From Methylobacterium iners (lineage in GTDB: Bacteria > Pseudomonadota > Alphaproteobacteria > Rhizobiales > Beijerinckiaceae): a DNA stretch of 64,000 nt. A model generated the notes under the pieces. It did not search any database. It was not told the DNA's origin and saw nothing but the letters and a program-made list of their open reading frames with translations. Where the stretch lies: the NCBI RefSeq assembly GCF_022179305.1, contig NZ_BPQP01000016.1:62001-126000 (forward strand). The letters are read 5' to 3'. How positions within the stretch are numbered: position 1 is the first letter of the stretch; each line of letters opens with the position of its first letter. The translations under genes and the position numbers were made by a program. Of this stretch, positions 44,796 to 53,470 are shown in pieces.

Positions 44796-44912
44796 TTGTC
44801 ATTCCGGGGCACCAAAGGTGAGCCCGGAACCCAGAACCTCAGGTGGTTCTTCAGCTTGCTGGGTTGGCGGCTCTGGGTTTCGGGCTCTGCTGCGCAGCCC
44901 CGGAATGACAAA
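44796..44912. repeat. Palindromic intergenic element, family 1, short form
   Basis: TTGTCATTCCGGGGC and GCCCCGGAATGACAA bound a 117-base imperfect hairpin with AGCCCGGAACCCAGAACC mirrored by GGCTCTGGGTTTCGGGCT. It follows the BatD gene and is probably the terminus of the operon transcript. Confidence 0.88.
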
Positions 44913-45009
44913 CGGATTTTGGTCGCCCACGAGGATGAGTGAAGGGGCTCCTCTAACGATTGGTTCACCATGAGCTGCGAGGGTCGGCCCTGCGTGGTGG
45001 AGGCAGGCG

Positions 45010-45402
45010 ATGGGTCGCGAGGACAGGAAGGTGCGGCGGGTCCGCTTCGGCCTGCTCGCGGCCGGGCTCTTCCTGGCGGGCATCCTCGCGGCCGGGCCGC
45101 TCGCCGCCGTGGACCTGCGCGAGGATTGGAGCCGCGGCGAGACCGCGGTCGAGGTGCTCCCGCCCCTGCCCCGCTACTTCCCCCGCGAGGACGGCGACCG
45201 GGACGTCGTGGCCGTGGTGCCCCTTCGGCGGCGCGTCGCCGGCTGCATCCCGCGCCGCGCCCCGGTGCCGACCAACGCGCCGGACGATCCGAGCTACGTC
45301 GGATCGACCTACGGCCTCGGCAAGCCCAGCTATTACGGCCTCACCCCGCCGCTCGGGGTGGACGACCCGTTCGGGCGCCCGCTGCTGCGCTACTGCCCGT
45401 AG
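45010..45402 (+). CDS. Exported hypothetical protein
   Basis: 130 residues. Positively charged start (MGREDRKVRRVRFG) and a hydrophobic stretch LLAAGLFLAGILAAGPLAA, then an Ala/Ala/Val site near residue 34, so it is exported or anchored. The mature part is rich in Pro and Asp, with two Cys (GCIPRRAP, RYCP) that could pair. No domain is recognised. The gene is independent, between the MoxR operon and panC. Confidence 0.6.
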   Translation: MGREDRKVRRVRFGLLAAGLFLAGILAAGPLAAVDLREDWSRGETAVEVLPPLPRYFPREDGDRDVVAVVPLRRRVAGCIPRRAPVPTNAPDDPSYVGSTYGLGKPSYYGLTPPLGVDDPFGRPLLRYCP

Positions 45403-45481
45403 GCGGACCGAACGCGCGAGGGATGGCGTTGGGAAGCCGGCGTGATTAGGTGACCGGCGCCGTCACATCCTGAGACCACCC

Positions 45482-46339
45482 TTGCCCGATCCCGACCTCC
45501 CCCTCCGCTTCGACGCCGTCGCGCCCCTGCGGGCGCAGGTCGCCCATTGGCGGGCGCAAGGGGCGCGGATCGTGCTCGTCCCGACCATGGGCGCCCTGCA
45601 TGCGGGCCATCTCGCCCTCATGGAGGAGGCAAGCAGGCTGGGAGAGCGGGTGATCGCCTCGATCTTCGTCAACCCGACGCAATTCGGTCCGAACGAGGAC
45701 TTCTCCCGGTATCCGCGCGACCTGGCGCGCGACCTCGAACTGCTCGGGCAGGCGCGGGTCGACGCCGCCTACGCGCCCTCGGCCGAGGCGATGTATCCGG
45801 AGGGCTTCTCCACGAGCCTGCAGGTGGCGGGCCTGAGCGAGGGTCTCTGCGGCGCCTTCCGGCCCGGGCATTTCTCGGGCGTCGCCACGGTGGTGACGAA
45901 GCTCCTGAACCAGGTCGGCCCGGACGTCGCGCTGTTCGGGGAGAAGGACTTCCAGCAGCTTCAGGTCATCCGCCGCGCCGTGCGCGACCTTGAATTGGGC
46001 GTCGAGATCCGCGGCGTGCCGACCCTGCGCGAGGCGGACGGCCTCGCCCTGTCCTCGCGCAACCGCTACCTCGACGAGGACGAGCGCGCCCGCGCGCCTC
46101 GCCTGCACGCCGTGCTGAGGGACGTCGCCGAGGGTCTGCGCCGGGGCGAGGCCGCCACACCCCTCGTGGCGGAGGGGCGGGCCGCGCTGGAGCATGCGGG
46201 CTTCGCACCCGTGCAGTACCTGGAGGTGCGCGACGCCGAGACCCTGCAGCCCGTGGAGCGGGTGGAGAGGCCGGCGCGGGTGCTGGCGGCCGCCTATCTC
46301 GGCCGCACGCGGCTCATCGACAACGTGGCCGTCGGCTGA
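45482..46339 (+). CDS. panC: Pantothenate synthetase (pantoate--beta-alanine ligase)
   Basis: 285 residues, usual length. ATP-dependent joining of pantoate and beta-alanine. The nucleotidyl-transferase motif is VPTMGALHAGHLALM (about residues 33-47), with VNPTQFGPNEDFSRYPR, GVATVVTKLLNQVGPDVALFG and SSRNRYLDEDER. TTG at 45482 is the only start in frame with the family N-terminus, so non-ATG initiation is required. A weak ribosome site only. Confidence 0.93.
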   Translation: MPDPDLPLRFDAVAPLRAQVAHWRAQGARIVLVPTMGALHAGHLALMEEASRLGERVIASIFVNPTQFGPNEDFSRYPRDLARDLELLGQARVDAAYAPSAEAMYPEGFSTSLQVAGLSEGLCGAFRPGHFSGVATVVTKLLNQVGPDVALFGEKDFQQLQVIRRAVRDLELGVEIRGVPTLREADGLALSSRNRYLDEDERARAPRLHAVLRDVAEGLRRGEAATPLVAEGRAALEHAGFAPVQYLEVRDAETLQPVERVERPARVLAAAYLGRTRLIDNVAVG

Positions 46340-46343
46340 GGCG

Positions 46344-47651
46344 TCAGGCCCGGCCCGCCGCGAGGCTGTGCTCGAGGAAGAAGGCGAGCATCGCCCGCGA
46401 GGCGTCGGGCCCGCGCGGATCGGTGTAGCTGCCGGAAGGGTCGCCCCCCGACCAGGCGTGGCCGAGGCCGTGGACGAGCCAGCTCTCGATGCGGGCGCGG
46501 CCGGCCTCGTCGCTGTAGCGCGTCCGGCTATAGGCGAGGCCGCCGGGGCTGGTACCGGATTCGGTCGCCTGCCGCAGTCGCGGCCCGTCGGCGCCGGCCT
46601 GGGCGAGCACCTCCTCGCCGTTGCGCGGGTTGACGGTCTTGTCGCCGTCGCCGTGGATGACGATCGCGGGGATGCCCAACCCCTCGACGGGCGCGCCGAA
46701 CCCACCCGATAGGCCCGTTCCCGGCGCGCCCATGTTCATGGCCATGAGGGCGGAGGAGAGGTCGCGGGCGCAGCCGGCGGCCAGGCCCGAATGGATGCCG
46801 ACGGCGGCATAGAGGTCGGGATAGGCCTGGGCCACGTTGGCCGCCGCCGCCGCGCCGGCGGAGAGGCCGGCGATGTAGACGCGCTTGGGATCGACCGGGT
46901 GCTCGGCGACGACCGCCCGGGTGATTCCGGCGATGATCCCGGCCTCCCCGGTCTCGCGGCCCTGGTCTCCGGCCTCGAACCAGTTCCAGCAGCGGTGCCC
47001 GTTGGCGCGGCTCGACTGGGCCGGATAGGCGACGAGGAACCCTTCGGATTCGGCCAGCGCGTTCATGGCGGTGCCAGCGGCGAAATCGTCGGGCGATTGC
47101 TTGCAGCCGTGCAGCATCACGACGAGGGGCATGTTCTCGCGCCGTCCGGTCGGAACGTAGAGCTTGTAGTCGCGGGCGCCGGTGCTGCCGGAGAAGCTCA
47201 GCTCCAGGAACTCGCCCGGCTCGCCGCGACCTGAGGATCGCGGCGCATCGGGGAAGGCGTTGCGGCCCTGCCCGCCAAGACCCTCGAGCCCGAGACCCTG
47301 AAGCCCGAGGCCCTGGCCACCGAGTCCCTTCAGGACGGGGGCGACGCCGCGGCCGAGGCCGCGCACCACGCCTTCCACAGCCTCGCGGACCCGCTCAGGC
47401 ACGAGCCGCGCCTCGGTGACGGAGGCGGATTCCGCGGCGGGGCGAGTCTCCACCCGCTCGGCGACGAGGTCGATGGTCGGGGGGGAAAGCGTTTTCGCGG
47501 CCGGCGCCCGCGCCGCCGGCGAGGGCACGATCCCTGAGAGGCTGCGCTGGATTAGGGTGGTCGCGTCCTGAAGCCGCCCGGTGCCGGTGAGCCGGGTCGC
47601 CTCCAGCATCTCGGCGAGACGCGCCTGCATCCGCTGGGTGTGATCGGTCAT
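46344..47651 (-). CDS. PHB-depolymerase-family esterase
   Basis: 435 residues. The N-terminal 140 residues are helical and low-complexity, with QRMQARLAEMLEATRL and a GLGGQG-type run (GLGGQGLGLQGLGLEGLGGQG at residues 109-129). The hydrolase domain starts near 150, with LVVMLHGCKQSPDDF, lipase box GLSAG (Ser264), and HGLGHAWSGGDPSGSYTDPRGPDA near the end. It matches poly(3-hydroxybutyrate) depolymerase-type esterases, but carbohydrate esterases share the fold. Downstream of an RHH regulator on the same strand. Confidence 0.85.
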   Translation of the reverse strand: MTDHTQRMQARLAEMLEATRLTGTGRLQDATTLIQRSLSGIVPSPAARAPAAKTLSPPTIDLVAERVETRPAAESASVTEARLVPERVREAVEGVVRGLGRGVAPVLKGLGGQGLGLQGLGLEGLGGQGRNAFPDAPRSSGRGEPGEFLELSFSGSTGARDYKLYVPTGRRENMPLVVMLHGCKQSPDDFAAGTAMNALAESEGFLVAYPAQSSRANGHRCWNWFEAGDQGRETGEAGIIAGITRAVVAEHPVDPKRVYIAGLSAGAAAAANVAQAYPDLYAAVGIHSGLAAGCARDLSSALMAMNMGAPGTGLSGGFGAPVEGLGIPAIVIHGDGDKTVNPRNGEEVLAQAGADGPRLRQATESGTSPGGLAYSRTRYSDEAGRARIESWLVHGLGHAWSGGDPSGSYTDPRGPDASRAMLAFFLEHSLAAGRA

Positions 47652-47691
47652 GGGGCGGGTCTCCTGGCAGTCCGAAGGGACCGGGATGGAT

Positions 47692-48117
47692 TCAGAGTAG
47701 GCGGTCGCTGAGTGCGGCCTTCACGGCCGGATCGGCGTGAAGGCTTCCGAGCACCTCAATCGAGGCGATGGCCGCCCGTGCGAGGTCGGGCGTGACGTCC
47801 GCGGCGATGGTGGCGAGGCCGAGGACGCGGATGTGCAGCCTGCGGCCGGAATCGCGGGCGGCCTCGAGGGTCGGGCGGTCGTAACGGCAGAGGCCCAGTT
47901 CGACCCGCTTGCGGGCCACGGACTGGCGCGTGACATCCGCATGCCGTTCCGCCTGGTTGCGGATCGCCGTGCGGATGAAATCCGTGCGGTTGGCGTAGAG
48001 CCCCTCGGCGACGAGAAGGTCGATATGGCCGAGGTCGACGAAGCCGAGATTGATCGTGATCTTCTCGCTGTCGGCCGGCCGTGGCACGGGCTTCACGTTC
48101 TCGATCGCCGGCAGCAT
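47692..48117 (-). CDS. Ribbon-helix-helix (CopG-type) regulator
   Basis: 141 residues from the ATG at 48117; an alternative Met at 48132 is less likely because a palindrome covers it. The N-terminal DNA-binding core is SEKITINLGFVDLGHIDLLV followed by YANRTDFIRTAIRNQAERH. The C-terminal 70 residues form a helical effector-like domain. It precedes the PHB-depolymerase gene by 40 bases on the same strand, so it likely regulates itself and that gene. Confidence 0.75.
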   Translation of the reverse strand: MLPAIENVKPVPRPADSEKITINLGFVDLGHIDLLVAEGLYANRTDFIRTAIRNQAERHADVTRQSVARKRVELGLCRYDRPTLEAARDSGRRLHIRVLGLATIAADVTPDLARAAIASIEVLGSLHADPAVKAALSDRLL

Positions 48118-48127
48118 CGCACCCTCC

Positions 48128-48145
48128 ACCATCCCACTGGATGGT
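48128..48145. promoter_or_regulatory. Candidate operator of the RHH regulator
   Basis: ACCATCC (48128-48134) and GGATGGT (48139-48145) form a 7-base palindrome with a 4-base spacer, directly upstream of the regulator start (48117). RHH proteins typically autoregulate through such palindromes. Confidence 0.5.
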
Positions 48146-48196
48146 ATATGGGCTCGGCATGCTGCATTGCAATATGAGCGATCGTGCAGCGCAGTA

Positions 48197-48928
48197 TCAG
48201 GAGGTCGGGGACGACGCTCCGTCCTCGCCCACGTAGTGGCGCCAGATCGCGCCGTCACCCAACGTCGCCACGAAGGCCGCGTGCCGGGCGCCCTCCTCGG
48301 CGGTCAGGCGCGCCCGGAACTCGCGCGGCGCGACGACGACCGGGGCGGAAGCCGCCGCCATCTGAGCGGACGAGACGGTGCCGAGCCCCAGGCTCGCCTG
48401 CTTGCCGCCGAGCAGCTCGATATAGACCTCCGCGAGGATCTGCGCATCGAGGAGGGCGCCGTGCTTGGTGCGCCGGCTCGTGTCGATCCCGTAGCGGGCG
48501 CAGAGCGCATCGAGGTTGTTGGCCGCGCCCGGATGCTTGCGCCGGGCCATCTGCAGGGTGTCGACGACGGCATCGAGCTCGATCGCCGGCGGGGCTGCGG
48601 CGCCGAGCCGGGCGAACTCGGCGTTGAGGAAGCCGACATCGAAGGGCGCGTTGTGGATGACGAGGCGGGCGTCGCCGCAGAAGGCGCGGAAGGCGTCGAC
48701 GATGTCGGCGAAGACCGGCTTGTCGGCCAGGAACGCGTCGGAGAGGCCGTGCACGGCGAAGGCGCCCTGGGACACGGGCCGCGTCGGGTTCACGTAGCGG
48801 TGGAAGGTGGCGCCGGTCTGGATGTGGTTGATGAGTTCGACGCAGCCGATCTCGATCAGCCGGTCCCCGCCCTTGGCGTCGGTGCCCGTGGTCTCGGTGT
48901 CGAGGACGATCTCGCGCAGCATGGACAA
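48197..48928 (-). CDS. dnaQ: DNA polymerase III epsilon subunit (proofreading exonuclease)
   Basis: 243 residues. DEDDh exonuclease: DTETTG at residues 10-15 (Asp and Glu metal ligands), HNAPFDVGFLN near 92, HGALLDAQILAEVY near 157 with His and Asp. The C-terminal part would bind the polymerase alpha subunit. It lies after coaE and aroE, the conserved order in many alphaproteobacteria near the origin. Confidence 0.94.
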   Translation of the reverse strand: MSMLREIVLDTETTGTDAKGGDRLIEIGCVELINHIQTGATFHRYVNPTRPVSQGAFAVHGLSDAFLADKPVFADIVDAFRAFCGDARLVIHNAPFDVGFLNAEFARLGAAAPPAIELDAVVDTLQMARRKHPGAANNLDALCARYGIDTSRRTKHGALLDAQILAEVYIELLGGKQASLGLGTVSSAQMAAASAPVVVAPREFRARLTAEEGARHAAFVATLGDGAIWRHYVGEDGASSPTS

Positions 48929-48977
48929 TTCCGTTCCGGCGCCGGCCTCGGCGCCCTCCGATAGAGCGGCGTTCGGG

Positions 48978-49604
48978 TTAACCCGGGCTTTCGCGCGTCA
49001 GCCGCGCGATGAGCGCGTCGACCTCCCGCTCGGCATGGGCGAAGCCGAGGCTCGTGTCGATGGTGAAATCGGCGCGCGCCCGCTTCTCCTCGTCCGGCAT
49101 CTGCTTGGCGAGGATGGCGGCGAGCGCCGCCGCGTCCATGCCGGGCCGTGCGAGGACGCGGGCGCGCTGCACCTGCGGAGGCGCCGTCACCACGAGGATG
49201 GCATCGCAGCGCTCCTCGGCTCCGGTCTCGAACAGGAGGGGGATGTCGAGGAGCACAAGCGGAGCGTCGGCGTGGTCCGCCAGGAACGCGCGGCTCCTCT
49301 CCTGGACCAGCGGATGCACGATGGCCTCGAGGGCGGCGAGGCGGGCGGGATCGCCGAGCACGGCGACGCGCAGGGCGTTCCGGTCGACGGAGCCGTCGGC
49401 CCGGACCGCCTCGGGCACGAGGGAGCCGATGGCGGGACCGGCCTCGCCGCCAGCGGCGTAGAGGGCGTGGACGGCGGCATCGGCATCGTGGACCGGGACG
49501 CCGCGCGCGGCAAACATCGCGGCGGTCGCCGACTTGCCCATCCCGATCGAGCCGGTGAGGCCGAGGATGACGGGGCGATCGCGAGGTGAATTCGCGGAAC
49601 TCAT
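48978..49604 (-). CDS. coaE: Dephospho-CoA kinase
   Basis: 208 residues, the usual size. Phosphorylates the 3'-hydroxyl of dephospho-CoA, the last CoA step. Walker A is [14 protein letters not shown] (residues 15-24 region), with [24 protein letters not shown] and [13 protein letters not shown]. Its ATG overlaps the aroE stop by four bases (ATGA). Together with panC nearby it belongs to CoA biosynthesis, but the two genes are in separate units. Confidence 0.94.
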   Translation of the reverse strand: MSSANSPRDRPVILGLTGSIGMGKSATAAMFAARGVPVHDADAAVHALYAAGGEAGPAIGSLVPEAVRADGSVDRNALRVAVLGDPARLAALEAIVHPLVQERSRAFLADHADAPLVLLDIPLLFETGAEERCDAILVVTAPPQVQRARVLARPGMDAAALAAILAKQMPDEEKRARADFTIDTSLGFAHAEREVDALIARLTRESPG

Positions 49605-50449
49605 GAAGGCCGGAGATCCGCAACGATCCGGTCGCGCAGGGCCGGGGTGACGGCGGGCCTGACGCCGAACCAGCGCTCGAAGCCCGGCACCGCCTGGTGC
49701 AGGAGCATCCCGAGCCCGTCGACGGCGGCGAGACCCCTGGCCCGCGCCGCGGCGAGGAGCGGGGTTTCCAGGGGCGCGTAGACGATGTCGGCGACGGCCG
49801 CCTCGTCGGCAAGCGGGGACAGGTCGAGGTCCAAGCGTGGATGGCCGCTCATGCCGAGAAGGGTGGTGTTCACGAGGAGACCGGTCTCGGCGAGCCCGCC
49901 TGCCAGATCAGGCCAGGCGAGTGCCTGGACCCGAGCGGGATCCAGGGCGACGAGGGCCTCGGCCCGGGCCAGGGTGCGGTTGGCGACGCGGATGTGGGGC
50001 AGGCCGCGCTCGAGGAGGCCGACGACGATGGCGCGCGCAGCGCCCCCCGCCCCGAGGACCAGGGCGTCACCCGGCCTCCGGCGCGGCCAATCGGCGCCGA
50101 GGCTCTGATCGAGATGCGCGATGAAGCCCGGCGCATCGGTGTTGTCGCCGCGCAGGCGGCCGGCCTCGTCGAAATCGAGCGTGTTCACCGCCCCGATGGC
50201 CCGGGCGCGCGGGGTCAGAACCTCGACGAGGCGGAAGGCGGTCTCCTTGTGTGGGATCGTGACGTTGCCGCCGGCGAAGCCGTTCCCCCGCATTCCGGCG
50301 AGGAAGGCCGGAAAATCGTCCGGCGCGACGTCAATGCGCTCGTAGGACCCGACGATGCCGTGCTCGGCGAGCCAATGACCGTGGATGAGGGGCGAGCGGG
50401 AATGGGCGATCGGATGACCGACGACGAAGGCCTTGATCAGGACCGGCAC
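49601..50449 (-). CDS. aroE: Shikimate dehydrogenase
   Basis: 282 residues from GTG at 50449. NADP-dependent reduction of 3-dehydroshikimate. Motifs: [11 protein letters not shown] (Ser contacts substrate), [10 protein letters not shown] with the catalytic Lys near residue 70, [17 protein letters not shown] (Asp), and GAGGAARAI as the NADP loop. Its start lies inside the end of the CDF transporter gene (13-base overlap). The stop overlaps coaE by four bases, so CDF, aroE, coaE and probably dnaQ form one unit. Confidence 0.94.
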   Translation of the reverse strand: MPVLIKAFVVGHPIAHSRSPLIHGHWLAEHGIVGSYERIDVAPDDFPAFLAGMRGNGFAGGNVTIPHKETAFRLVEVLTPRARAIGAVNTLDFDEAGRLRGDNTDAPGFIAHLDQSLGADWPRRRPGDALVLGAGGAARAIVVGLLERGLPHIRVANRTLARAEALVALDPARVQALAWPDLAGGLAETGLLVNTTLLGMSGHPRLDLDLSPLADEAAVADIVYAPLETPLLAAARARGLAAVDGLGMLLHQAVPGFERWFGVRPAVTPALRDRIVADLRPS

Positions 50450-51357
50450 TCCCCGGCAAGCGGACAGGCGGGACCGTCCGCGTCCTCGACCTGGAAGGTC
50501 GAGTGCGCGATGCCGAAGCGATGCTGCAGCGCGTGCCCAAGATCGAACAGGAACCGGTTGCCCGGATGGCCCCCGGCAACGACGAGATGGGCCGTGAGGG
50601 CCACCTCGGTGGTGCTCATCGACCAGACGTGGAGATCGTGGAGCCCAACGATCCCGGGCTGCTGGCCGAGGAAGCGGCGGATTTCCTCTGCATCGATGCC
50701 GCGCGGCGCCGCGGAGAGGGCCATCGCCAGGCCCTCGCGGAGGAGCCCCCAGGTCGACCACACGATCAGGGCGGCGATCCCGAGGCTCACCAGGGGGTCG
50801 AGCCAGTTCCAGCCGGTCGCCAGGATGCCAAGGCCGGCGACGACGACGCCGGCGGAGACGGCCGCGTCGGCAAGGAGGTGAAGGTAGGCGCCGCGGATGT
50901 TGAGGTCGCCGCCGCCCCGGGAGAACAGCCAGGCCGATCCCCCGTTCACGAGGATACCGAGGGCAGCGACCACCATGACGGTCAGGCCGCCGACCGGCTC
51001 CGGGTGGATCAGCCGACCGGTGGCGGCCCAGGCGATCCCGGCGCTGATGACGAGCAGGAAGACGGCGTTGAACAGCACGGAGAGGATCGAGGCGCCGCGC
51101 CAGCCATAGGTGAAGCGGGCGCTCGGCGGGCGCTTGGCCAGGGCCGCGGCGATCCAGGCGACGACGAGGCCGAGCACGTCGGAGAGATTGTGACCGGCAT
51201 CGGCCACGAGGGACATGGCGTTGGTGGCGAATCCGTATCCGGCCTCGACGACCACGAAGCCCACGTTCAACGCGATCCCGATCGCGAAGGCGCGGCCGAA
51301 ATCGGAAGGCGCGTGATCGTGGTGGGCATGACCGTGATGATGGACGTGTGCGCTCAC
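50437..51357 (-). CDS. Cation diffusion facilitator (Zn/Co/Cd efflux) protein
   Basis: 306 residues. The His-rich start ([20 protein letters not shown]) and six membrane helices mark the CzcD/ZitB branch. Metal sites: [12 protein letters not shown] (helix 2) and [14 protein letters not shown] (helix 5). A C-terminal cytoplasmic domain with [20 protein letters not shown] and [10 protein letters not shown]. It exchanges H+ for divalent metal at the inner membrane. Its place between maf and aroE breaks the usual maf-aroE adjacency of alphaproteobacteria. Confidence 0.9.
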   Translation of the reverse strand: MSAHVHHHGHAHHDHAPSDFGRAFAIGIALNVGFVVVEAGYGFATNAMSLVADAGHNLSDVLGLVVAWIAAALAKRPPSARFTYGWRGASILSVLFNAVFLLVISAGIAWAATGRLIHPEPVGGLTVMVVAALGILVNGGSAWLFSRGGGDLNIRGAYLHLLADAAVSAGVVVAGLGILATGWNWLDPLVSLGIAALIVWSTWGLLREGLAMALSAAPRGIDAEEIRRFLGQQPGIVGLHDLHVWSMSTTEVALTAHLVVAGGHPGNRFLFDLGHALQHRFGIAHSTFQVEDADGPACPLAGECRS

Positions 51358-51403
51358 GGTTTGCGCCTTCCTGGGTCTGCCGCCGGGATGGTGGCACGTC
51401 GCA

Positions 51404-52033
51404 TCAGAACCTCAACCAGCCTCGTTGGCGCATGCGCGAGAGGAGCGGTAGCAGGGGCAGGCCGAGGATCGTGCTGTGATCGCCCTCTATGTGGCTGAAC
51501 AGGTGGATGCCGAGCCCCTCGATCTGATAGGCGCCGACGCTCGAGGTCACCCGGGCCGGACCGGCGAGCGCGACGTAGGCCGCGATTGCCTCGGCATCGA
51601 GGGCCCGCATGGTGAGCCGCGCCGTCTCGACGAAGCGGTCGACGATCCGTCCGCCCTCTGCAATCGCGACGGCGCTGTGCAGATGATGTGTCCGGCCCGC
51701 GAGTCTGGCGAGGTGCGCAGCGGCCTCATCGGAACCGGCGGGCTTGTGAAAGACCTCGCCGTCGAGGGCCAGGACCTGGTCGGCGCCGATGACGACGCCG
51801 TCGAGCCGTCGCTGCGCGATGGCGGAAGCCTTGGCTTCCGCGAGCCGCAGCGCGAGATCGGGCGGCGCGCTAGCGGGTGAGACCGCCTCAAGCGAACGTT
51901 CATCGATGTCGGCCGGGTCGCAGACGGGAGAGAGCCCCACCGATTCGAGGAGCAGGCGCCGGGTGATGCTTCCAGAGGCGAGAACCAGCGCGGTCACCGG
52001 CCTCCACAGATCGGGCGATCCATCCTCAGGCAT
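51404..52033 (-). CDS. maf: Maf-family nucleotide pyrophosphatase
   Basis: 209 residues, usual length. Motifs: LVLASGSITRRLLLESVG near residue 16 and the SxxR catalytic set, ADIDERS, RLAEAKASAIAQRR, VIGADQVLALDGEVFHKP (Asp base), and EGLGIHLFSHIEGDHSTILGLPL at the C-terminus. Maf proteins hydrolyse modified or canonical nucleoside triphosphates (dTTP, UTP, CTP). It sits near the origin, before the CDF and aroE genes on the same strand. Confidence 0.9.
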   Translation of the reverse strand: MPEDGSPDLWRPVTALVLASGSITRRLLLESVGLSPVCDPADIDERSLEAVSPASAPPDLALRLAEAKASAIAQRRLDGVVIGADQVLALDGEVFHKPAGSDEAAAHLARLAGRTHHLHSAVAIAEGGRIVDRFVETARLTMRALDAEAIAAYVALAGPARVTSSVGAYQIEGLGIHLFSHIEGDHSTILGLPLLPLLSRMRQRGWLRF

Positions 52034-52074
52034 GGCACCTCTGATAGAGCCTATCGAGGGTGACAGCGACGGTG

Positions 52075-52090
52075 TGTTTCACGTGGAACA
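52075..52090. promoter_or_regulatory. parS-like ParB binding site
   Basis: TGTTTCACGTGGAACA (52075-52090) differs at one position from the canonical parS palindrome TGTTTCACGTGAAACA. It lies in the 206-base gap between maf and the kinase-pyrophosphorylase gene, about 1 kb from the proposed origin; parS sites cluster near the origin in most bacteria. Confidence 0.8.
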
Positions 52091-52239
52091 TCGAAGCATC
52101 AGGCATCAGGAACTGCGCGCCATCAATCCCGTGAACGGCTGGAGCATGAAGAGCGCGGGGCGCAGCGTGACCGAGACCCACCACGCTCCGGCCGCCTTCG
52201 ACATTCGTCCGCAGCTCGACGATTCCCGGCGCCATCCGC

Positions 52240-53070
52240 TCAGATCGCGAGGAATTGCAAGCGGTGCTCGCGATGTAGGTCGATGATCCCGGCCGCGGTC
52301 TCCTCGATGGAGCGGCGCGTCACATCGATGGTCGGCCAGCGGTGCTTGGTGCAGAGCCGGCGGCAGGCCGCGACCTCGTCGGCGACGGCGTTGCGGTCGA
52401 CGTAGAGCGAGCTGTCGTCGGCCTTCAGGCTGAGCAGGCGGTTCTGCCGGATCTGGACGATCCGCTCGGGGCTGGCGAGCAGCCCCACGATCAGGGGCTT
52501 GCGGGCGTTCTCCAGCGCCGGCGGCAGCGGCATGCCGGGAACGAGAGGGATGTTCGCCGTCTTCAGGCCGCGGTTGGCGAGATAGATCGCCGTCGGGGTC
52601 TTCGAGGTGCGGCTGACGCCGACGAGGATGACGTCGGCCTCGTCGAGATCCACGGGCAGGTTGCCGTCGTCGTGGGCCAGGGTGAAGTTCATCGCGTCGA
52701 TGCGCTTGAAATACTCCGCGTTCAGCATGTGCTGGGCGCCGGGCCGGGCCGTGGAATGCGCCCCGAGATAGGATTGCAGCAGGGCGTGGACGGGCTGGAG
52801 CACGGAGAGGCAGGGGGATCCGCTCTCGCGGCAGGCGGCTTCCAGGCGCTCGGTGAGATCCTGGCCCACTAGCGTGTAGAGGACGAGACCGGGCGCCGCC
52901 TCGATCTCCGAGATGACGCGCTCGAGCTGGGGACCCGAGCGCACCAGGGGATAGACATGCTCGATCGCCGACACGCCCTCGTATTGGGCCGCGGCCGCGC
53001 GCCCGACATTGATCAGGGTCTCGCCGGTCGAGTCTGAGACGAGGTGAAGGTGGACGTAGCTGCGGCTCAT
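52240..53070 (-). CDS. Pyruvate,phosphate dikinase regulatory protein (bifunctional Ser/Thr kinase-pyrophosphorylase, DUF299/RP001)
   Basis: 276 residues from the ATG at 53070. Motifs: [11 protein letters not shown] near residue 10, [28 protein letters not shown] (the P-loop-like GVSRTSKTP kinase motif) near residue 155, and [10 protein letters not shown] near 260. Known PPSR members phosphorylate and dephosphorylate PPDK or PEP synthase. This is the homologue of the RP001 gene that flanks the replication origin opposite hemE in Caulobacter and Rickettsia. It reads away from the gap. Confidence 0.9.
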   Translation of the reverse strand: MSRSYVHLHLVSDSTGETLINVGRAAAAQYEGVSAIEHVYPLVRSGPQLERVISEIEAAPGLVLYTLVGQDLTERLEAACRESGSPCLSVLQPVHALLQSYLGAHSTARPGAQHMLNAEYFKRIDAMNFTLAHDDGNLPVDLDEADVILVGVSRTSKTPTAIYLANRGLKTANIPLVPGMPLPPALENARKPLIVGLLASPERIVQIRQNRLLSLKADDSSLYVDRNAVADEVAACRRLCTKHRWPTIDVTRRSIEETAAGIIDLHREHRLQFLAI

Positions 53071-53153
53071 CGAGTGAGCGATCTCCTTCGGACCCGGATC
53101 AGGAGCCGCGGGCCAGAGTTTGTCCACGGATCTGCCGAGGGGGAGTCGATGAG

Positions 53154-53162
53154 TGTGGATAA
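53154..53162 (-). promoter_or_regulatory. DnaA box, perfect consensus
   Basis: TGTGGATAA reads TTATCCACA on the minus strand, a perfect 9-mer DnaA box, inside the proposed origin, followed by GGGG at 53163-53166. Confidence 0.85.
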
Positions 53163-53351
53163 GGGGCTTCGGCGCGAGCGTCCAGACGATCGCGGCGTCA
53201 TCCTGTCGACACGACCGTGAACAGCTCCCGCCATACGCGTCGGGCGGATAGGGATCCTGGGAGAATCCGGGACCGATGCGGGCCCCGCGGCGAGGCCCGG
53301 GCGGCAAGCGCCTGTTGGGGCTCGGCAATCGGCAGGATGCGACGCAATCCT

Positions 53352-53367
53352 TTAAAGATCGATTAAC
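53352..53367. promoter_or_regulatory. CtrA binding site, perfect TTAA-N7-TTAAC
   Basis: TTAA (53352-53355), seven bases, TTAAC (53363-53367). In Caulobacter, CtrA binds such sites in the origin and blocks initiation in swarmer cells. Position within the proposed oriC suggests the same control here. Confidence 0.8.
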
Positions 53368-53422
53368 GCCGCGGTGGCGGGGACGGCCTGTGGATGGATC
53401 CGCGCTCCCATGACACCTCGGT

Positions 53423-53470
53423 CCAGAAGAAAAAACAGACTCCTCAAAGATCTCTCTTTTCTTGGAAGAG
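53423..53470. other. A/T-rich tract, candidate unwinding region of the origin
   Basis: AGAAGAAAAAACAG followed by CAAAGATCTCTCTTTTCTTGG stands out in a GC-rich genome. It lies next to the hemE promoter side of the proposed origin and could be the DNA unwinding element or part of a promoter. Confidence 0.5.

Noticed and set aside
52026-52235. 69-codon frame over the parS site
   Set aside because: It is poor in protein-like sequence and runs over the parS palindrome; no homologue is recognised.
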